This document shows, piece by piece, positions 12,136 to 24,076 of a stretch of DNA of 64,000 bases (its first letter is position 1; each line of letters opens with the position of its first letter). The stretch lies in NCBI GenBank assembly GCA_039545315.1, contig BCIM01000001.1, positions 2,947,783 through 3,011,782 on the forward strand. The letters are read 5' to 3'. The DNA comes from Kondoa malvinella. Its lineage: Eukaryota > Basidiomycota > Agaricostilbomycetes > Agaricostilbales > Kondoaceae. Position numbers and translations under genes: made by a program. The notes beneath the pieces were generated by a model. That model did no database searches and was not told the origin of the DNA. It was given only the letters and a program-made list of their open reading frames with translations.

Positions 12136-13348
12136 TCAGTCGATCAACTTCCACACCTTGACGCTCAAATCCTTTTCCAAGCTCGCGCTGACCAGATGCC
12201 CATCTCTCACATCCACAGCAACAACCGTATCATCGTGCGCTTTCCACGCACCGACCTCTTTAGTACTCTGAACATCCCAAACCCAAATCCAACCATCCTC
12301 ACTTCCACACACGACGAAAGCCATCTTCTTCCACATGACAAACAAAGGACTGATAGAATATTTCGCGTTCGTATGACCAGAATAAGTCTTTACTGGTTTT
12401 TGATCATTCTGAAAATAATTCCACAATCGTAAAGTAGAATCCAAAGAAGCAGACAAGATGAATTTCCCATTTGGTGAGAATTTAACATGGGATACGGGCG
12501 GGTTGGCGCTTTCGTCCATGAGGGATTTTAGGCATTGCGAGGTTGAAGCGTCCCAAAGTCGGATAAGACCGTCATGTGAGCTAGTAGCGAGCATCGAGGC
12601 GTTGAGGTTGAAAGAAACTGCTGTGACCGGATCAGAGTGTGCTGGTAGGTTGCATATTGTGGAACCTGCGTTAAGAAAGTAAAAGAAAGTATTCGCGAAG
12701 AATGAAAGGACGAACCAGTTTTGATGTCCCAGAAGCGAACAGTCTCGTCAAAAGAGCCAGAGACGACGATAGTGCCTAGTGGGTTGATGGCCAGGCAATA
12801 GACGTAGCTTGTATGCCCACGAAGCACCCGTACGCATTTGCCCTAGACACTCTGTTTGAGCAAGAGGGTGAGAGAATAGAAAGGAGAATACTTGCCTGCT
12901 CTACATCCCATACGCGAACCGTGTGATCATCACTAGCAGATACGATATAGTCACCATCGGGCGTCCAAACAATGTCGTTCAATCCAGCAGAATGACCAGT
13001 CAGGCTTTTAACAAAAGTGCCTTGTACCAAATCATAGAGCAAGATAAAGCCATCTGCACCACTCGAAGCGAGTAATTGACCATTAGGAGAAATTTTGACT
13101 GCCGAAATGCCTTTCGTGTGACCCAAGAGCGTGTATTGTAGTTGATACTGTGGACCTTCTCGAGCTTGAGGTGTTCCGTTGGATGTAGCAGCAGACGCGG
13201 CCAAAGCAGTGTTGGGCGTGTCTGGTAACCGAGCTGAGAATGGTGAAGGGATAGCTTGTTGCAGCAAATGTGCAGTTTGCGTAAAGTCCTCGTCTAATCG
13301 CAGTCTCTTGCTAGGCGGCAGCTGATCTTGGCCATCTTCTACTTCCAT
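12136..13348 (-). CDS. SWD3: WDR5/Swd3-type WD40 protein
   Basis: 369 residues from three exons: 13348-12896, 12842-12716 and 12665-12136. The first intron (12843-12895) uses a GC donor (gcaagt), and the join gives DVEQGKCVRVLRGHTSYV, typical of WDR5. Seven WD repeats follow, with motifs such as LLASSGADGFILLYD, YIVSASDDHTVRVWD, FDETVRFWD, LATSSHDGLIRLWD and LSASLDSTLRLWN. In the family this propeller binds Set1/MLL and RbBP5/Swd1 and scaffolds the COMPASS H3K4 methyltransferase. A 60-residue disordered N-terminus with a basic LRLDEDF segment precedes the propeller. Assignment to Swd3 rather than another WDR5-like protein is likely but unproven. Confidence 0.85.
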
Positions 13349-13446
13349 GCGACCCCTTTAACAGCTAGCCTCGCTCAGGCGGCTCAGGTGACGCGCGCGC
13401 AATTTGTCGACCTCAGACCACCGCAAACTCGCGCTCAAGCAGACAA

Positions 13447-15304
13447 ATGGCAGAGTTAGAACGAAGAGGGTCCAGTATGAGCAGTCAGCCGTTCGTCAAA
13501 GCGACAGAAGCGTGGGCGAATCTGGTAGATCAGGTCAAGCAAGCGACGTCAAAGCATCCTCGAGACCCAGCGGCGCTTTATGGCTATGGTACGGCTGGCT
13601 TTCGTATGGACAGCAGCAAATTGGACCCTGTCATGTTTCGCGTTGGTCTGCTGGCTGCGCTGAGGAGTAAAAAGCTCGAGGGCAAGTGTATCGGCGTCAT
13701 GGTCACGGCATCTCACAATCCTGCAAAGGTGAGACTTCTCCTCTGCCTCTCCTTTCCCCTACCTGTTCTTCTCAGCCTGGACTATGTTTATTCCCTGCTC
13801 GTGTTCTACTCTTCAGGACAATGGTGTCAAAGTAGTCGACCCACGTGGAGAAATGCTCGAAGCCTCTTGGGAAGCGCACGCTACAGCTCTAGCAAATGCT
13901 GCTACCGATGAAGACCTCATCAAAGCGCTCGACAACCTAGTCATGTCAGCTCGAATCAACCTCAATACTTCGTCAATGGTGGTTTACGGTCACGATACTC
14001 GTCCTTCCTGCCCAGACCTCGTCAGCTCTCTAGAAGACGGTCTTCGTTGCTTCCCTTCCCTCAACGCTCTATCAGCAGGCCTCAAGACTACCCCTCAATT
14101 ACACTATCTTGTCAAGGCTTACAACACTGAATCTTCACCAGATCCCTACGGCACACCAACAGAAGAGGGCTACTATTCCAAATTAGCAACAGCTTTCAAA
14201 ACACTAGTTGCTTCGAAACAACCTCTTTCCGGTCCTTTAACGGTCGATTGCGCAAATGGAGTCGGTGCACCCAAATTACGTCTTTTGCTCAAAGAGCTTG
14301 GCGACAGTCTTCCACGAGTCACCATCACAAAAGATGACGTTTCTTCAGCAGCGGCACTCAACAACGCTTGTGGTGCGGATTACGTAAAGACCAACCAGAA
14401 AGCACCTCCTGGCGTCAACATGGTTTCAGGCGGCACGGAACGATATTGCTCCCTTGATGGCGATGCGGATCGGATCGTATACTATTACCAAGCTCTTTCC
14501 GATGCCAGTTCTTTCCGTTTGTTGGACGGAGACAAGATTGCCGGATTAGCAGCCATGTACATTATGGATCTGGTCAAACAAGCTGGTCTGGAAGAACAAG
14601 TTCAAGTCGGTGTAGTACAAACAGCTTACGCCAATGGGAATTCTACCGCCTATCTGAAAAAAGTCTTGCAAGTCCCCGTCACTTGCACCCCTACTGGAGT
14701 CAAATACCTACATCATGCTGCTGAGCGGTACGACGTCGGTGTTTACTTCGAAGCGAACGGTCATGGCACGGTCTTGTTCTCTTCTACCGCTCTCCAATAT
14801 TTCAAAACGCACGAACCAGCTTCACCAGCTCAGAAAACCGCTCTAGCTCAACTGGTCGCCTGTTCCGAACTCATCAACCAAACTGTAGGCGACGCGTTAT
14901 CAGACATGTTGCTCGTTGAAGCTATTCTCGTTCATCGGCAATGGGCATCAAAAGATTGGGATTCAGCTTATAGCGATTTACCTAATCGATTGATCAAAGT
15001 TGAAGTGGAGGATCGGAGCGTGTTTACTACGACGGATGCTGAGAGGAAGCTGGTCACGCCAAAGGGAATTCAAGCAAAGGTTGATGGCATTGTTGCAAAG
15101 TATCAGATGGGCAGGAGTTTTGTTAGACCGAGTGGAACGGAGGATTGCGTTAGGGTGTATGCTGAAGCTGCGAGTAGGGCAGAGGCGGATGGTATGTTCC
15201 CTTCCGATATCGTCAAGAAGAAGTACTTATGCCAGATCGCAGAATTGGCAGCAAAAGTTGGCGAGCTGATTTTCGACTCTTTTGGCAAAAGATCAAGGGC
15301 GTAG
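13447..15304 (+). CDS. PCM1: phosphoacetylglucosamine mutase
   Basis: Alpha-D-phosphohexomutase that interconverts GlcNAc-6-P and GlcNAc-1-P for UDP-GlcNAc, chitin and glycan synthesis. Exons are 13447-13728, 13817-15191 and 15243-15304; introns of 88 and 51 nt. The second intron is open in frame but its removal gives the expected AEADELAAKVGELIF end. The catalytic phosphoserine is near residue 89 in VTASHNP, the metal-binding loop is DGDADR, the sugar-specificity loop is FEANGHGT and the phosphate-binding loop is RPSGTED. Methionine 11 is an alternative start. Confidence 0.92.
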
Positions 15305-15594
15305 TAGTAGGAAGTATCGCACTTTACGCAAAGGAACTCAGTCTCGTTCTTGTATTATAGGCATCATCATTATCAAATCAACTTTGCATGGCTTGCATCT
15401 CCCTTTCTTGCTATTCCCCCTCTGATCTTTCGTTGCATGACTTTCCTTCGCTTCTCTGCTGACTGATGTCGAGCCCGGACATATCGGCGAAATGCTGACT
15501 GATAGCGCTTCTTCCCCGCATTTCGACATCCTCGGTCATTCTTTCTAAATCATCTGATTCCTGGGCTCTTGTACTCAAACAGCGTCTTAGCAAG

Positions 15595-16722
15595 ATGTCA
15601 CAGAAAATACTCGTGTGCGTGACTTTCGCCGAATACATCTGCACGGCTGATAATTCTTCACAGAACCGGAGCCAGTGGACAGCTTGGACGACTTGTCGTG
15701 AACGAGCTGCTGGGCACACATGCGATACCAGATGCAGATATTGCAATCATGGTTCGAGAGTCAGCCCATTTTCTTGCTTGCGTGCAGGATGAGCTGATGG
15801 ATGTCACAGCAAATCCAAAGTGCCTGAAGCAGTCGCGCGCCTCGCAGTTGATGTACGAGTTGCCGAATTCGACAAGCCAGATACTCTTGTGGCAGCTCTT
15901 CAACAAATCGAGAAGGTCTTACTGATTTCAAGCAATGCTGTCGGTCAACGAGCAGCTCATCACCAAGCTGTTATCGACGCGGCAAAGAAGGCTGGCGACG
16001 TCAAGCTGTTCATCTATACCAGTATTCTCAAAGCTTCCGAGAGTCAAGCACTGTTAGCAAAAGAACACAAAGAGACAGAAGAAGCTATTAAGGATAGTGG
16101 ATTGCCTTACGTCTTTCTACGAAATGGATGGTAAGCTCACGTATGCTGTGATTTGATTCCCATAATGCTTCGCCTAGGTATACCGAGAATCTCACGCAAG
16201 GAGCTGCCGGCTGGAAAGCGAGCGGCCTTATTCTATCAGGTGACGCAACTGATTTGCACCTCGACCCTTAAACTCACAGCTCTTGGAAATAGCTGGCAAA
16301 GGAAAGATCGCAGGCGCGACACGCCAAGACTATGCCGCCGCTGCTGCCGCTGTACTTTCACCTTCATACACAGGCGGCGTCAACAAAGTCTACGAGCTAG
16401 CAGGAGATGAAGCGTTCACCTGTGACGACTTGGCTGCCGAAGCTAGCAAATATGCGGACTCGCCTATCAAGCATCAAGTAATGTCAACGGATGAGTATGT
16501 GAAGACACTCGTTGGCTTCGGACTGCCAGAAGAGTTCTGCCAGATCCTGGCTGTAGGTCAACCTTTGCCGAAGGTGGAATGCTATCTCATTGTTCCGGGC
16601 AGGACATGGACGTGCAAGCCGAAAAGAACGACGCCCTACAGGATAACTCGCACGACCTCTCTAGACTTATTGGACGGCACACCACTCCGTGGCAGAAGAC
16701 TGTAGAAATAGCGTTTGCATAG
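15595..16722 (+). CDS. NmrA-like NAD(P)-binding oxidoreductase
   Basis: Resembles bacterial quinone oxidoreductase 2 (QorB/YtfG) and fungal NmrA-type proteins. Splicing gives MSQKILVTGASGQLGRLVV, a Rossmann dinucleotide-binding start, after removal of an intron beginning at 15615. Later segments are KVLLISSNAVGQRAAHH, FIYTSILKAS, GLPYVFLRNGWYTEN, IAGATRQDYAAAAAAVL and GVNKVYELAGDEAFTCDDLA. Five introns are inferred. The 3' end comes from a last exon encoding NSHDLSRLIGRHTTP and stopping at 16722. It probably reduces quinones or senses NAD(P) redox state; substrate unknown. It converges on the LYAR-type gene with 32 bp between stops. Confidence 0.8.
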
Positions 16723-16754
16723 TCGATGTAAATGCAATGACATTGGTAACCTGA

Positions 16755-17788
16755 TCATAGCATCATGTTGAGCTCCTTGCTCTTCTTCAATTGAACCTTC
16801 ATGAACGCCTGCTCAATCTCCTCATCTGTTCCAACCACATACGGATCCTTCTTGACGATTTCTAATATCTGTGCTAGTGACTTGGAGACGCCATGCACGA
16901 CAAAAGTGTTCTTAATAGTTGTCTTGATTCTCGAGAGCAGTTCGGGGGTTTCTAGAGCAGCTGTTGTAGTGACCGGACCAGCTTCAGGCACTTCCGCAGG
17001 GGTATTGGTTGTAGCTTCGGCTGGCGTATTGACTGAAGCAAGTTTTGCTTCTGCCACTTCTTCGCCTTTGCTTTTCTTCTGTTTCTTTGCCTTTTTGGGC
17101 TTCTGAGCAGCTGGCAAAGTGTCCGCCATCGCTTGATCCGTCGTAGTCGCTGGAATTTCTCCGTTAACCACTGGCTCATCCGGTTTAGCCTCCTCGCCAT
17201 TGACTTTGGTGGCATCAGCCTTCTCCTTCTTACGCTTCTTCTTGTCCGTTTTTGCCTGAGCTGGATCGCCCGCTGACTCGCCAGTTTCCGCTTTGCGTTT
17301 CAAGCTCTTTTCGCTGTCAGGTGCTGGCATGGGTACAATGGTCGGAAGGGGGATAGCAGCGCTCTCTACAGCAGGTGTATCGACTGTACAATGAATTAGT
17401 AACAGGCTAAGAAGTCGCAATGCGCAAGCATACCTTCCATAGGTTCGACCTGTTTCGCTGCAGCCTGTTTGTCCAGCTTGCCCTTTTTCTTTGATCCCTT
17501 CTCGCCCTGATAGACAGTCTTCTGGAACTTCTGTGCTTCGCTGATGCAAGACGTATGTCCAGCATGCTCGTTTCCACGGAAACTGTCAAACCCATTTCAG
17601 CTTGACACTGCTGCTGTGTAGCTGGGATTCACGTCGTGTTGCAGTCTAGGCATGTTACATCCGCATGGCACTTGTTTTTGTGCTTCACGAGCTTTGGCTT
17701 GGTCACTACGTCGCCGCAGCCTGTTCCAAGGTCATCAGCGAAATTTTCGAGAAGGTGCATGAACCGGACCTTCGCAGGAAAAGGATAC
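16755..17788 (-). CDS. LYAR-type C2HC zinc-finger nucleolar protein (5' end unresolved)
   Basis: Spliced reading gives VSFSCEGCGDVVTKPKLVKHKNKC, then HADVTCLDCNTTFRGNEHAGHTSCISEAQKF, the paired CCHC fingers of LYAR proteins. A Lys-rich disordered middle (KKKRKKEKAD, KPKKAKKQKKSKG) follows, and a C-terminal helical domain ending VQLKKSKELNMML. Family members act in ribosome biogenesis and bind rRNA or DNA. The protein should begin with Met-Val-Ser-Phe, but no ATG sits directly before the first recognisable exon (from 17788 downward), so a short first coding exon further upstream is likely and was not found. Coordinates mark the supported part. Confidence 0.75.
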
Positions 17789-18033
17789 CTGTGGACAGTA
17801 ATCAGCACTTGTTGTATGCGTTGTAGCAAGATCTCGCCATCGTCAGACCCCGTAGTGCTGTTGCAAGAGACTCTGTAAATTTTGGCTTGAGCAAAGCTAC
17901 GGTAAACAAAGCAGGCGGAAACTTTAAGCCAGCAAGAGAGGCAGAGATCTGCCAGAACAGCTACTTTACACATGTACACACAATCGGGCTAAAATACAAT
18001 GAACGAACCCTCTACTAACATCTCAAATTTCCC

Positions 18034-20694
18034 TTAAAAACTTTCATTGATGGTGTCGTACAAGAAACCGCCTCGCTTAAGTAAACCGCACTCTTGCTGA
18101 GTAGGAACAGCTATATTCACTGTTGAAAACCAAAGGCGATAAGTGCAAGCAACCAGAAGGAGCGACTTTGCTTACTAGGCATATCATCAAGCTGGAAAAT
18201 AGGAGCATCACCGCCGCTCGTGTACAGGTTGTAGGTCATGTTGCGCATGGTCTCCAAGGTGGCCTGATACGATCTTCCTCTGGCGACCAGGTAGGCTTCG
18301 CTAGGGTTTGGGTTGTTTGTCCTGATGAATGATGTCCAGGTGTCGATGATGAGCTGATTAAAGGCTAGAGGGTTGGTCGAGTTGTAAGGAGTGTCTGTAA
18401 ATGCAGAGTTGCCGAAAACGCTGGTGACGTCTTCAGTATGGCAAACTTGATCGACTCCGCTCCTTTGAACTATAATTTAGCTTGTTGCTTGTGTAAAAAC
18501 CAAGGAAGAACATACGGATTGTTTGGAGTGCATGCTGCTGGGGCTGCAGGGGACTGGACAACACCCTGATCCATTCTGTACGAGTACAAGCTGGAAAAGG
18601 TGCTTTGATTGGCAGCAGCACTGAGGATCTCTTGCAGTGGGCATTGCCAAGCGAACAAAGTTGCAACGCGAGATGCTGCGTCGACTGTACCGTTTGGATT
18701 GGTAGTATTGACGTTGAACAGATCTGGACTGGCTTGCACAAGATCGGCTACTGGCGTAGGGAGAGCTTGACTAATGACCACATCGAACACGGCTTGTGAA
18801 GAAGGAAGTCCAGCTGGAATGGCTCGAGCGGTGAAGAGGGCCTGAAAATGGCTGATCAGATGATTCTACAGCGTAGCAAGCCACAACCTACAGCTTCGTC
18901 ATGCGTGTTGCCCATCATCACCGGAATGTTGCCATTAGGTAAATTGCCGTTCTGAAGCAAGTCGAGGAATTGACCATTTATGACGCCAGCTTCTGCATCC
19001 ACCATCGGTGCGATAGGCTCCACAGCACTTGTTACTGCGGTGGCGTTCGAGTACAAGCGCAATGCTTCGGCCGCTGCTGCAGTATATGCTTGTGAGACAT
19101 TTGGCGAAGCAAACGAGGTAGCGTCAACTGCTCGTAGACATTGGACGATAGAGTTCTCGTCCAGTAGATTATCGCAGCCGAGGGTCCCCGCAACCGCAGG
19201 AGTAATGTAGTCTGAGTATACCCTTCTGGTCTAGGTGATACGAAAGACAAAGTTAGCAAGCGTTGTCTAGTTTGAGAACGCGAGGCTACTCACGTGCCAA
19301 GGAATGCCAACTGGACCAGATTGTTGGATTGCTGCGGAGAAGAGGCCAGTGGCTGCTGTGGAAGACAAAAGCGCTACTACTGATTGGCCGCCAGCAGATT
19401 GTCTTTCATCTATATTAGCTAGAGTTGGCTATAGAAGCTAAGCCAGAACTCACCCGTATATGGTCACGCGGGAAGGGTCACCGCCGAAAGCAGAAATGTA
19501 CTCTTGCACCCATTTCAAGGCTTGTATCTGATCAGTTATGCCCATGTTACCAGAGAATTCTCCGTTATCAGTGGCGAGATAACCCTAAAGAGCTCCTGAG
19601 CGAATGGGATACATTTGAAAGAGCCATCATACCAGAGCTCCAAGCCGATAGCTATGCATCGTCAGATTCTGTGTGCCGTGAATAGGCAAGACTCACTTGA
19701 TGGTCACACTGACGACGTCGCCTCTCGAAGCAGTGTTCCCTCCATCGTACGATGGCAACCTTGATGCTCCGCTGGTGAAAGCACCTGTGGAAGGCTTAGC
19801 AATATGCTCGCATGCTTTGCATGTAAAATACCTCCATATAGCCACAGTGCTACAGGTCTCAGAGCTTCCGAATTCGAATTGTTAGAGCCAGGTAGATACG
19901 GCGTGAAGACATTGAGCGTAAGACAGCTATTCTGCGCGTCAACGGAAGTTTTGGAAGGGCAAAATGAGACACTGACTCTTCGCTGATATCAGTGGTGCCG
20001 TAAGCTCCTCCTTGTTGAATACAACCAGGACTAAACGAGGTCGCATCCAGCTCGGTGCTGCCAGAGTAAGGTTGAGCCGGTCGGAAACGCAGTTCGCCAA
20101 CCGGTGCTATACCACATTTGAGCGCATAGCGTTGAGCCGTGCAGAACACTCACGAGCAGCAAATGGCATGCCAAGGAAACGGAAAGACCTCGCATCTCTG
20201 AAACCTTGTACAGTGAGGTTTCCAGCCGTTAGAGTGACGTTGGAACCTTCTGCCATTTCCATATTGGTCTCACTAACTGCATCAGGTGTGTTACTACATA
20301 GGACAGCGAGCGAGTCTGAGCAATCTGTTGAGCCTTCGCCATCCAAAGAAATCGTATCGCACACGCCCGAGTTCTGTCTCCCGAATAGCGCTGATCGCCT
20401 TTGTTGGCCGGAAGGAGATTGATACCAATATTGGGTTGCAGCGGTCGTATCATTTGTGTAGACCAAGTAGCGCAGCTGATCTTGTAAGTCTGGTGTGATT
20501 TCAGAGAGTAAAGACTCGTTCAAGTTGGAACATAGAGCTGCGGCTTCTGAGAAAGGGACTGTTTGATTCACCAAGATGGCCGCGGTAGTATTGTCCCTTG
20601 TCAGATCATTCTGATATAGGATGCGCAAAGGTCCAAGGCTTTGTGCAGCTACTGTGCTGGCCAGAAGAGCGATCGCGATAGTCGGCCGATACAT
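18034..20694 (-). CDS. secreted type-B carboxylesterase, tandem copy 1
   Basis: Alpha/beta-hydrolase of the cholinesterase/lipase family, roughly 750-800 residues. It has a signal peptide (MYRPTIAIALLASTVAAQ) and a 150-residue N-terminal extension with paired cysteines (AALCSNLNESLLSEIT, YWYQSPSGQQ, SDSLAVLCSN) that vaguely recalls a lectin-like fold. The catalytic domain begins at FRFLGMPFAAPPVGELRF. The nucleophile elbow reads GQSAGG instead of the usual GESAGG, the acid site lies in GNTHDEA and the His in QVCHTEDV. The end is GFLYDTINESF. Many N-glycosylation sequons (NVTLT, NLTVQ) fit secretion. About eight introns are inferred. The next gene upstream is a close paralog. Confidence 0.82.
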
Positions 20695-20933
20695 TATTTG
20701 TGAGGAGCCTCAAGCGGGGTATCGTTTGGTTGCACAAACTAGCAGGGACAGCAGCAAAGCTTTGGCTAGGTCAAATCAAAGACTGGCTGTGCAGAAGCAA
20801 GAAGCGGTTCACAATTGCGCACTCAAGGCCGAATTCTCCGGTGTATCGCATGCTGCAAACATGCTGATTTCCAAAACCCAGTACCGTACATTCTCTGTCT
20901 CCCTAATGTACACACCTTTGTATGATTCACTGC

Positions 20934-23625
20934 CTACGATTGCTCGACAAACGTCGCATTGATATTGTCGTACAGGAAGCCGGCTTGTTTCTACAATGAG
21001 AGGACAGACATTAGCGCTGTGTGAAGCCACTACCGGACATATGTGACGTACGAGAAGAGCACACTGTTGCTGCACAGGAATCTGTATGTTCATAGGCGCA
21101 TTATCGAGCTGGAACATCGGGGCCATTGAGTTTGAGTATGCATCGTAGGTGACATTGCTGAGTGTCTGCATCGTAGCCTGATATGAACGCCCTCTTGCCA
21201 TCAGGTAGTCTCGAGATGGATTAGGGTTGTAAGTTCTGATGAAGCTGACCCAGGTGTCAATAACAAGCTAACACCTTGATGTTAGATGTTACGGCCTCTC
21301 GCACATATGCACTCACTTGGTTGTACGCTAATGGATTATTCGGAGAGTATTGTATGTCGGTAACAGCAGAATTACCAAACACCTCGATTATATCTTCAGA
21401 GTGACAGACCTGAAATAATTGATGAGCCAGATATCCATAGGAGAGCATTCAACATACTGAATCGATTGCAGCAGGGTTGTTAGGGGTACAAGCAGCAGGA
21501 GCACCAGGGAATTGAATGACACCCTGATCCATCCTGTAGGCATATAGTTGGCTGAAAGTGTTCTGCTGCGAAGCTGTGCTTAGGATTTCTTGCAGGGGAC
21601 CTAGATTCGGTTCAGCATGTACCGCGAATGTAAACTAGAAGCGCACATTGCCATGTGTACAAAGTAGCGATTCTAGCAGCTTCGTAAACTGTGCCGTTCG
21701 GATTCGTGGTGTTGACGGGGAACTGCTTCTCTATCAGCCAAGGTACTACACTCGCAAGGATCTGACTGACCAAGTCTGGGTTTGCTATCACCAAGTCAGC
21801 TGAAGCGGTCGGTAGAGCTTGGCCTATGACAATGTTGAGCACGTCCTGAGTCGTTGGAAGACCAGGTGGGATAGCGGCAGCCACGAATAGGGTCTTGAAG
21901 CAAACGGTAAGCCTTCAAACATGGACTATGCAGCAAAAGCTCACAGATTCATCTTGTACGTTTCCCATCATGACAGGGATGTTGTTGACAGGCAGACTTC
22001 CACTGTTCAGCAGCTCTACGAATTGCCCAACGATGACACCGGAACTTGCATCAACCATTGGTAATATTGGCTCGACAGCAGCAGTCACAGCTGTAGCGTT
22101 GGTATAGAAGCCAAGAGCGACAGCACTGTACAATCGAATCAGTAGGTACAGGTTTGGCCAACAAGGTACTCACGCAGCGGCATTTACTGCACCAGAGACA
22201 TCATTGGAAGCAAAAGAACTTGCATCGGTGATATTCATGAGACAGTCGACCACGGATGATTCGTCAAGCAAATTTTCGCAGCCCAAAGTCCCCGCTACGG
22301 CTGGAGTCACGTAATCGGTGTATACTTTGCGCGAGTGCCAGGGAATTCCCATTGGACCAGATTGCTGGATAGCTGCAGCAAAGAGACCTTTCGCAGCTGA
22401 AGAAGAAAGAAGCGCCATAACAGATTGTCCGCCTGCGCTTTCTCTATTGGTTTTCCGATTGTTTAGACGCAGCCTGAGCATTAGATCACTTTGCTTACCC
22501 ATAAACGGTAACGCGAGAGGGATCACCGCCCAAGGCAGAGATATACTCTTGCACCCATTTCAAAGCTTGGATCTGATCCGTGATTCCTTGATTTCCGTTC
22601 CAGCGGGTAGCAGACGCCAAGTTACCGAGTGCGCCAAGTCGGTAGTTGACAACGACACTGACTACATCACCACGAGATGCGATGTTGCCGCCATCATCTG
22701 TAGATTGAGTCAGTTTGTGCCGAAACCGGTCGTCAACAGACTCACACGTGGGCAGAGAGTTCGAGCCAGATCGGAAGGCACCACCATATATCCAGAAAGC
22801 GACTGGCAAGAGCTCGGTCGAATTGCTTCCAGGCAGATACGGTGTGTAGACATTGAGGGTCAAGCAGCTGGGCGCACTTTAGCTCTCGCTGTGCGGGTAG
22901 AAGAATCTACTAACTCTTCAGATACCTCGGAGCTCGAAGATTGTATGCAGCTAGGGCTATATGCAGTAGCATCAAGTTCGGTCGATCCGGTGTAAGGTTG
23001 TGCAGATTGGAAGCGAAGATCGCCGACGGGAGCTAAGGAGACACTGAGATGATTCAATCACTAGTAAAGAAGAAAGTAGCTTACGAGCAGCAAAGGGCAG
23101 TCCCAAAAATCTGAATGTCCTTGCATCCCTGAATCCTCGCACAGTCAGATTTCCTGCCGAAACCGTCACGTTTGAACCTTCAGCCATATTCATACTGGTA
23201 GATGTGTAGGATTCGGGCGAATTGGTGCATAGCACAGCGAGCGAGTCTGAGCAATCGGTTGATCCTTCTCCATTCAAAGAGAAAGTATCGCAAACGCCAG
23301 AATTCTGTCTTCCAAACAGTACTGATCGACGTTGCTGTCCCGATGGAGATTGATACCAATATTGAGTTGAATCCGTCGACTCATTGCTATAGACCAAATA
23401 ACGGAGCTGGTCTTGGAGATCGGGCGTGATTTCTGAAAGAAGTGATTCGTTCAATTCGGCACATTGACTTGCGGCTTCTGAGAAAGGAACAGGTCGCTTG
23501 ATAAGAATGGCCGCAGTCGTGTTGCCGTTAGTCAGATCATTCTGATACAGAATTCGAAGAGGACCAAGACTTTGTGCTGCTGCAACGCCGGCTAGGAGAG
23601 TGAGAGCGGTGATCGGTCTGTACAT
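20934..23625 (-). CDS. secreted type-B carboxylesterase, tandem copy 2
   Basis: Paralog of the gene at 18034-20694, in the same orientation and 239 bp away. It has a signal peptide (MYRPITALTLLAGVAAAQ), the same Cys-containing N-terminal extension and a cholinesterase-like domain. The canonical nucleophile elbow GESAGG is made by a splice junction near 22441, the acid site lies in GNVQDES and the His in SVCHSEDI. It ends GFLYDNINATFVEQS. Substrate is unknown; secreted enzymes of this family cleave esters of lipids or plant phenolics. Several introns differ in position from copy 1. One candidate 48-nt intron (about 21720-21767) is a multiple of three with no stop, so its splicing is a guess supported by copy 1. 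Confidence 0.82.
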
Positions 23626-24076
23626 CTGCACAAAGTAAGGTCAGCGCTGTCAGATGTAGTTCAAGGGGAAGCACACCTTGTTGGCTAAAAGAAGCAATGC
23701 AGTTCTTTGGAATGCGGGGTAAGATCGATATGTATGTGCGAGTTCGCTTCCTTGTTGTAGACCACGCTGTCGATACCAGCGGGGCTAAGCAGCTGTAGAA
23801 CAATCTGGTTCGTTTGAATGAGACAGGAAGGACGTCCGAAAGGAGCTTCGCACCATGCTGCATTTCCGTTTACTTGACCATTCACGTGCCTTGGCCTGAC
23901 CGAGATGGCCGAAAGTCACGACAGGCGGGCAGGCCGCATGGAGAAGTCTATATGCAGAATAAAAACAGTGCCAGATATCAATGCAAGGTATTCCTCTAAT
24001 AAGACTGATTGACACGAACCCTGATTTTTGAGTGACGACCTACTTCCCTCATCCTTCCATTTCATCCTGTGCAATG
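23626..24076. other. intergenic region
   Basis: Upstream of carboxylesterase copy 2 and downstream of the LAMTOR1-like gene, both on the minus strand. Only short open frames are present, with no motif or codon pattern to support a gene. It should contain the esterase promoter. Confidence 0.5.

Noticed and set aside
23685..23885. 66-codon minus-strand frame upstream of carboxylesterase copy 2
   Set aside because: No ATG at a good position, no motif and no frame-consistent junction to the esterase; treated as promoter.
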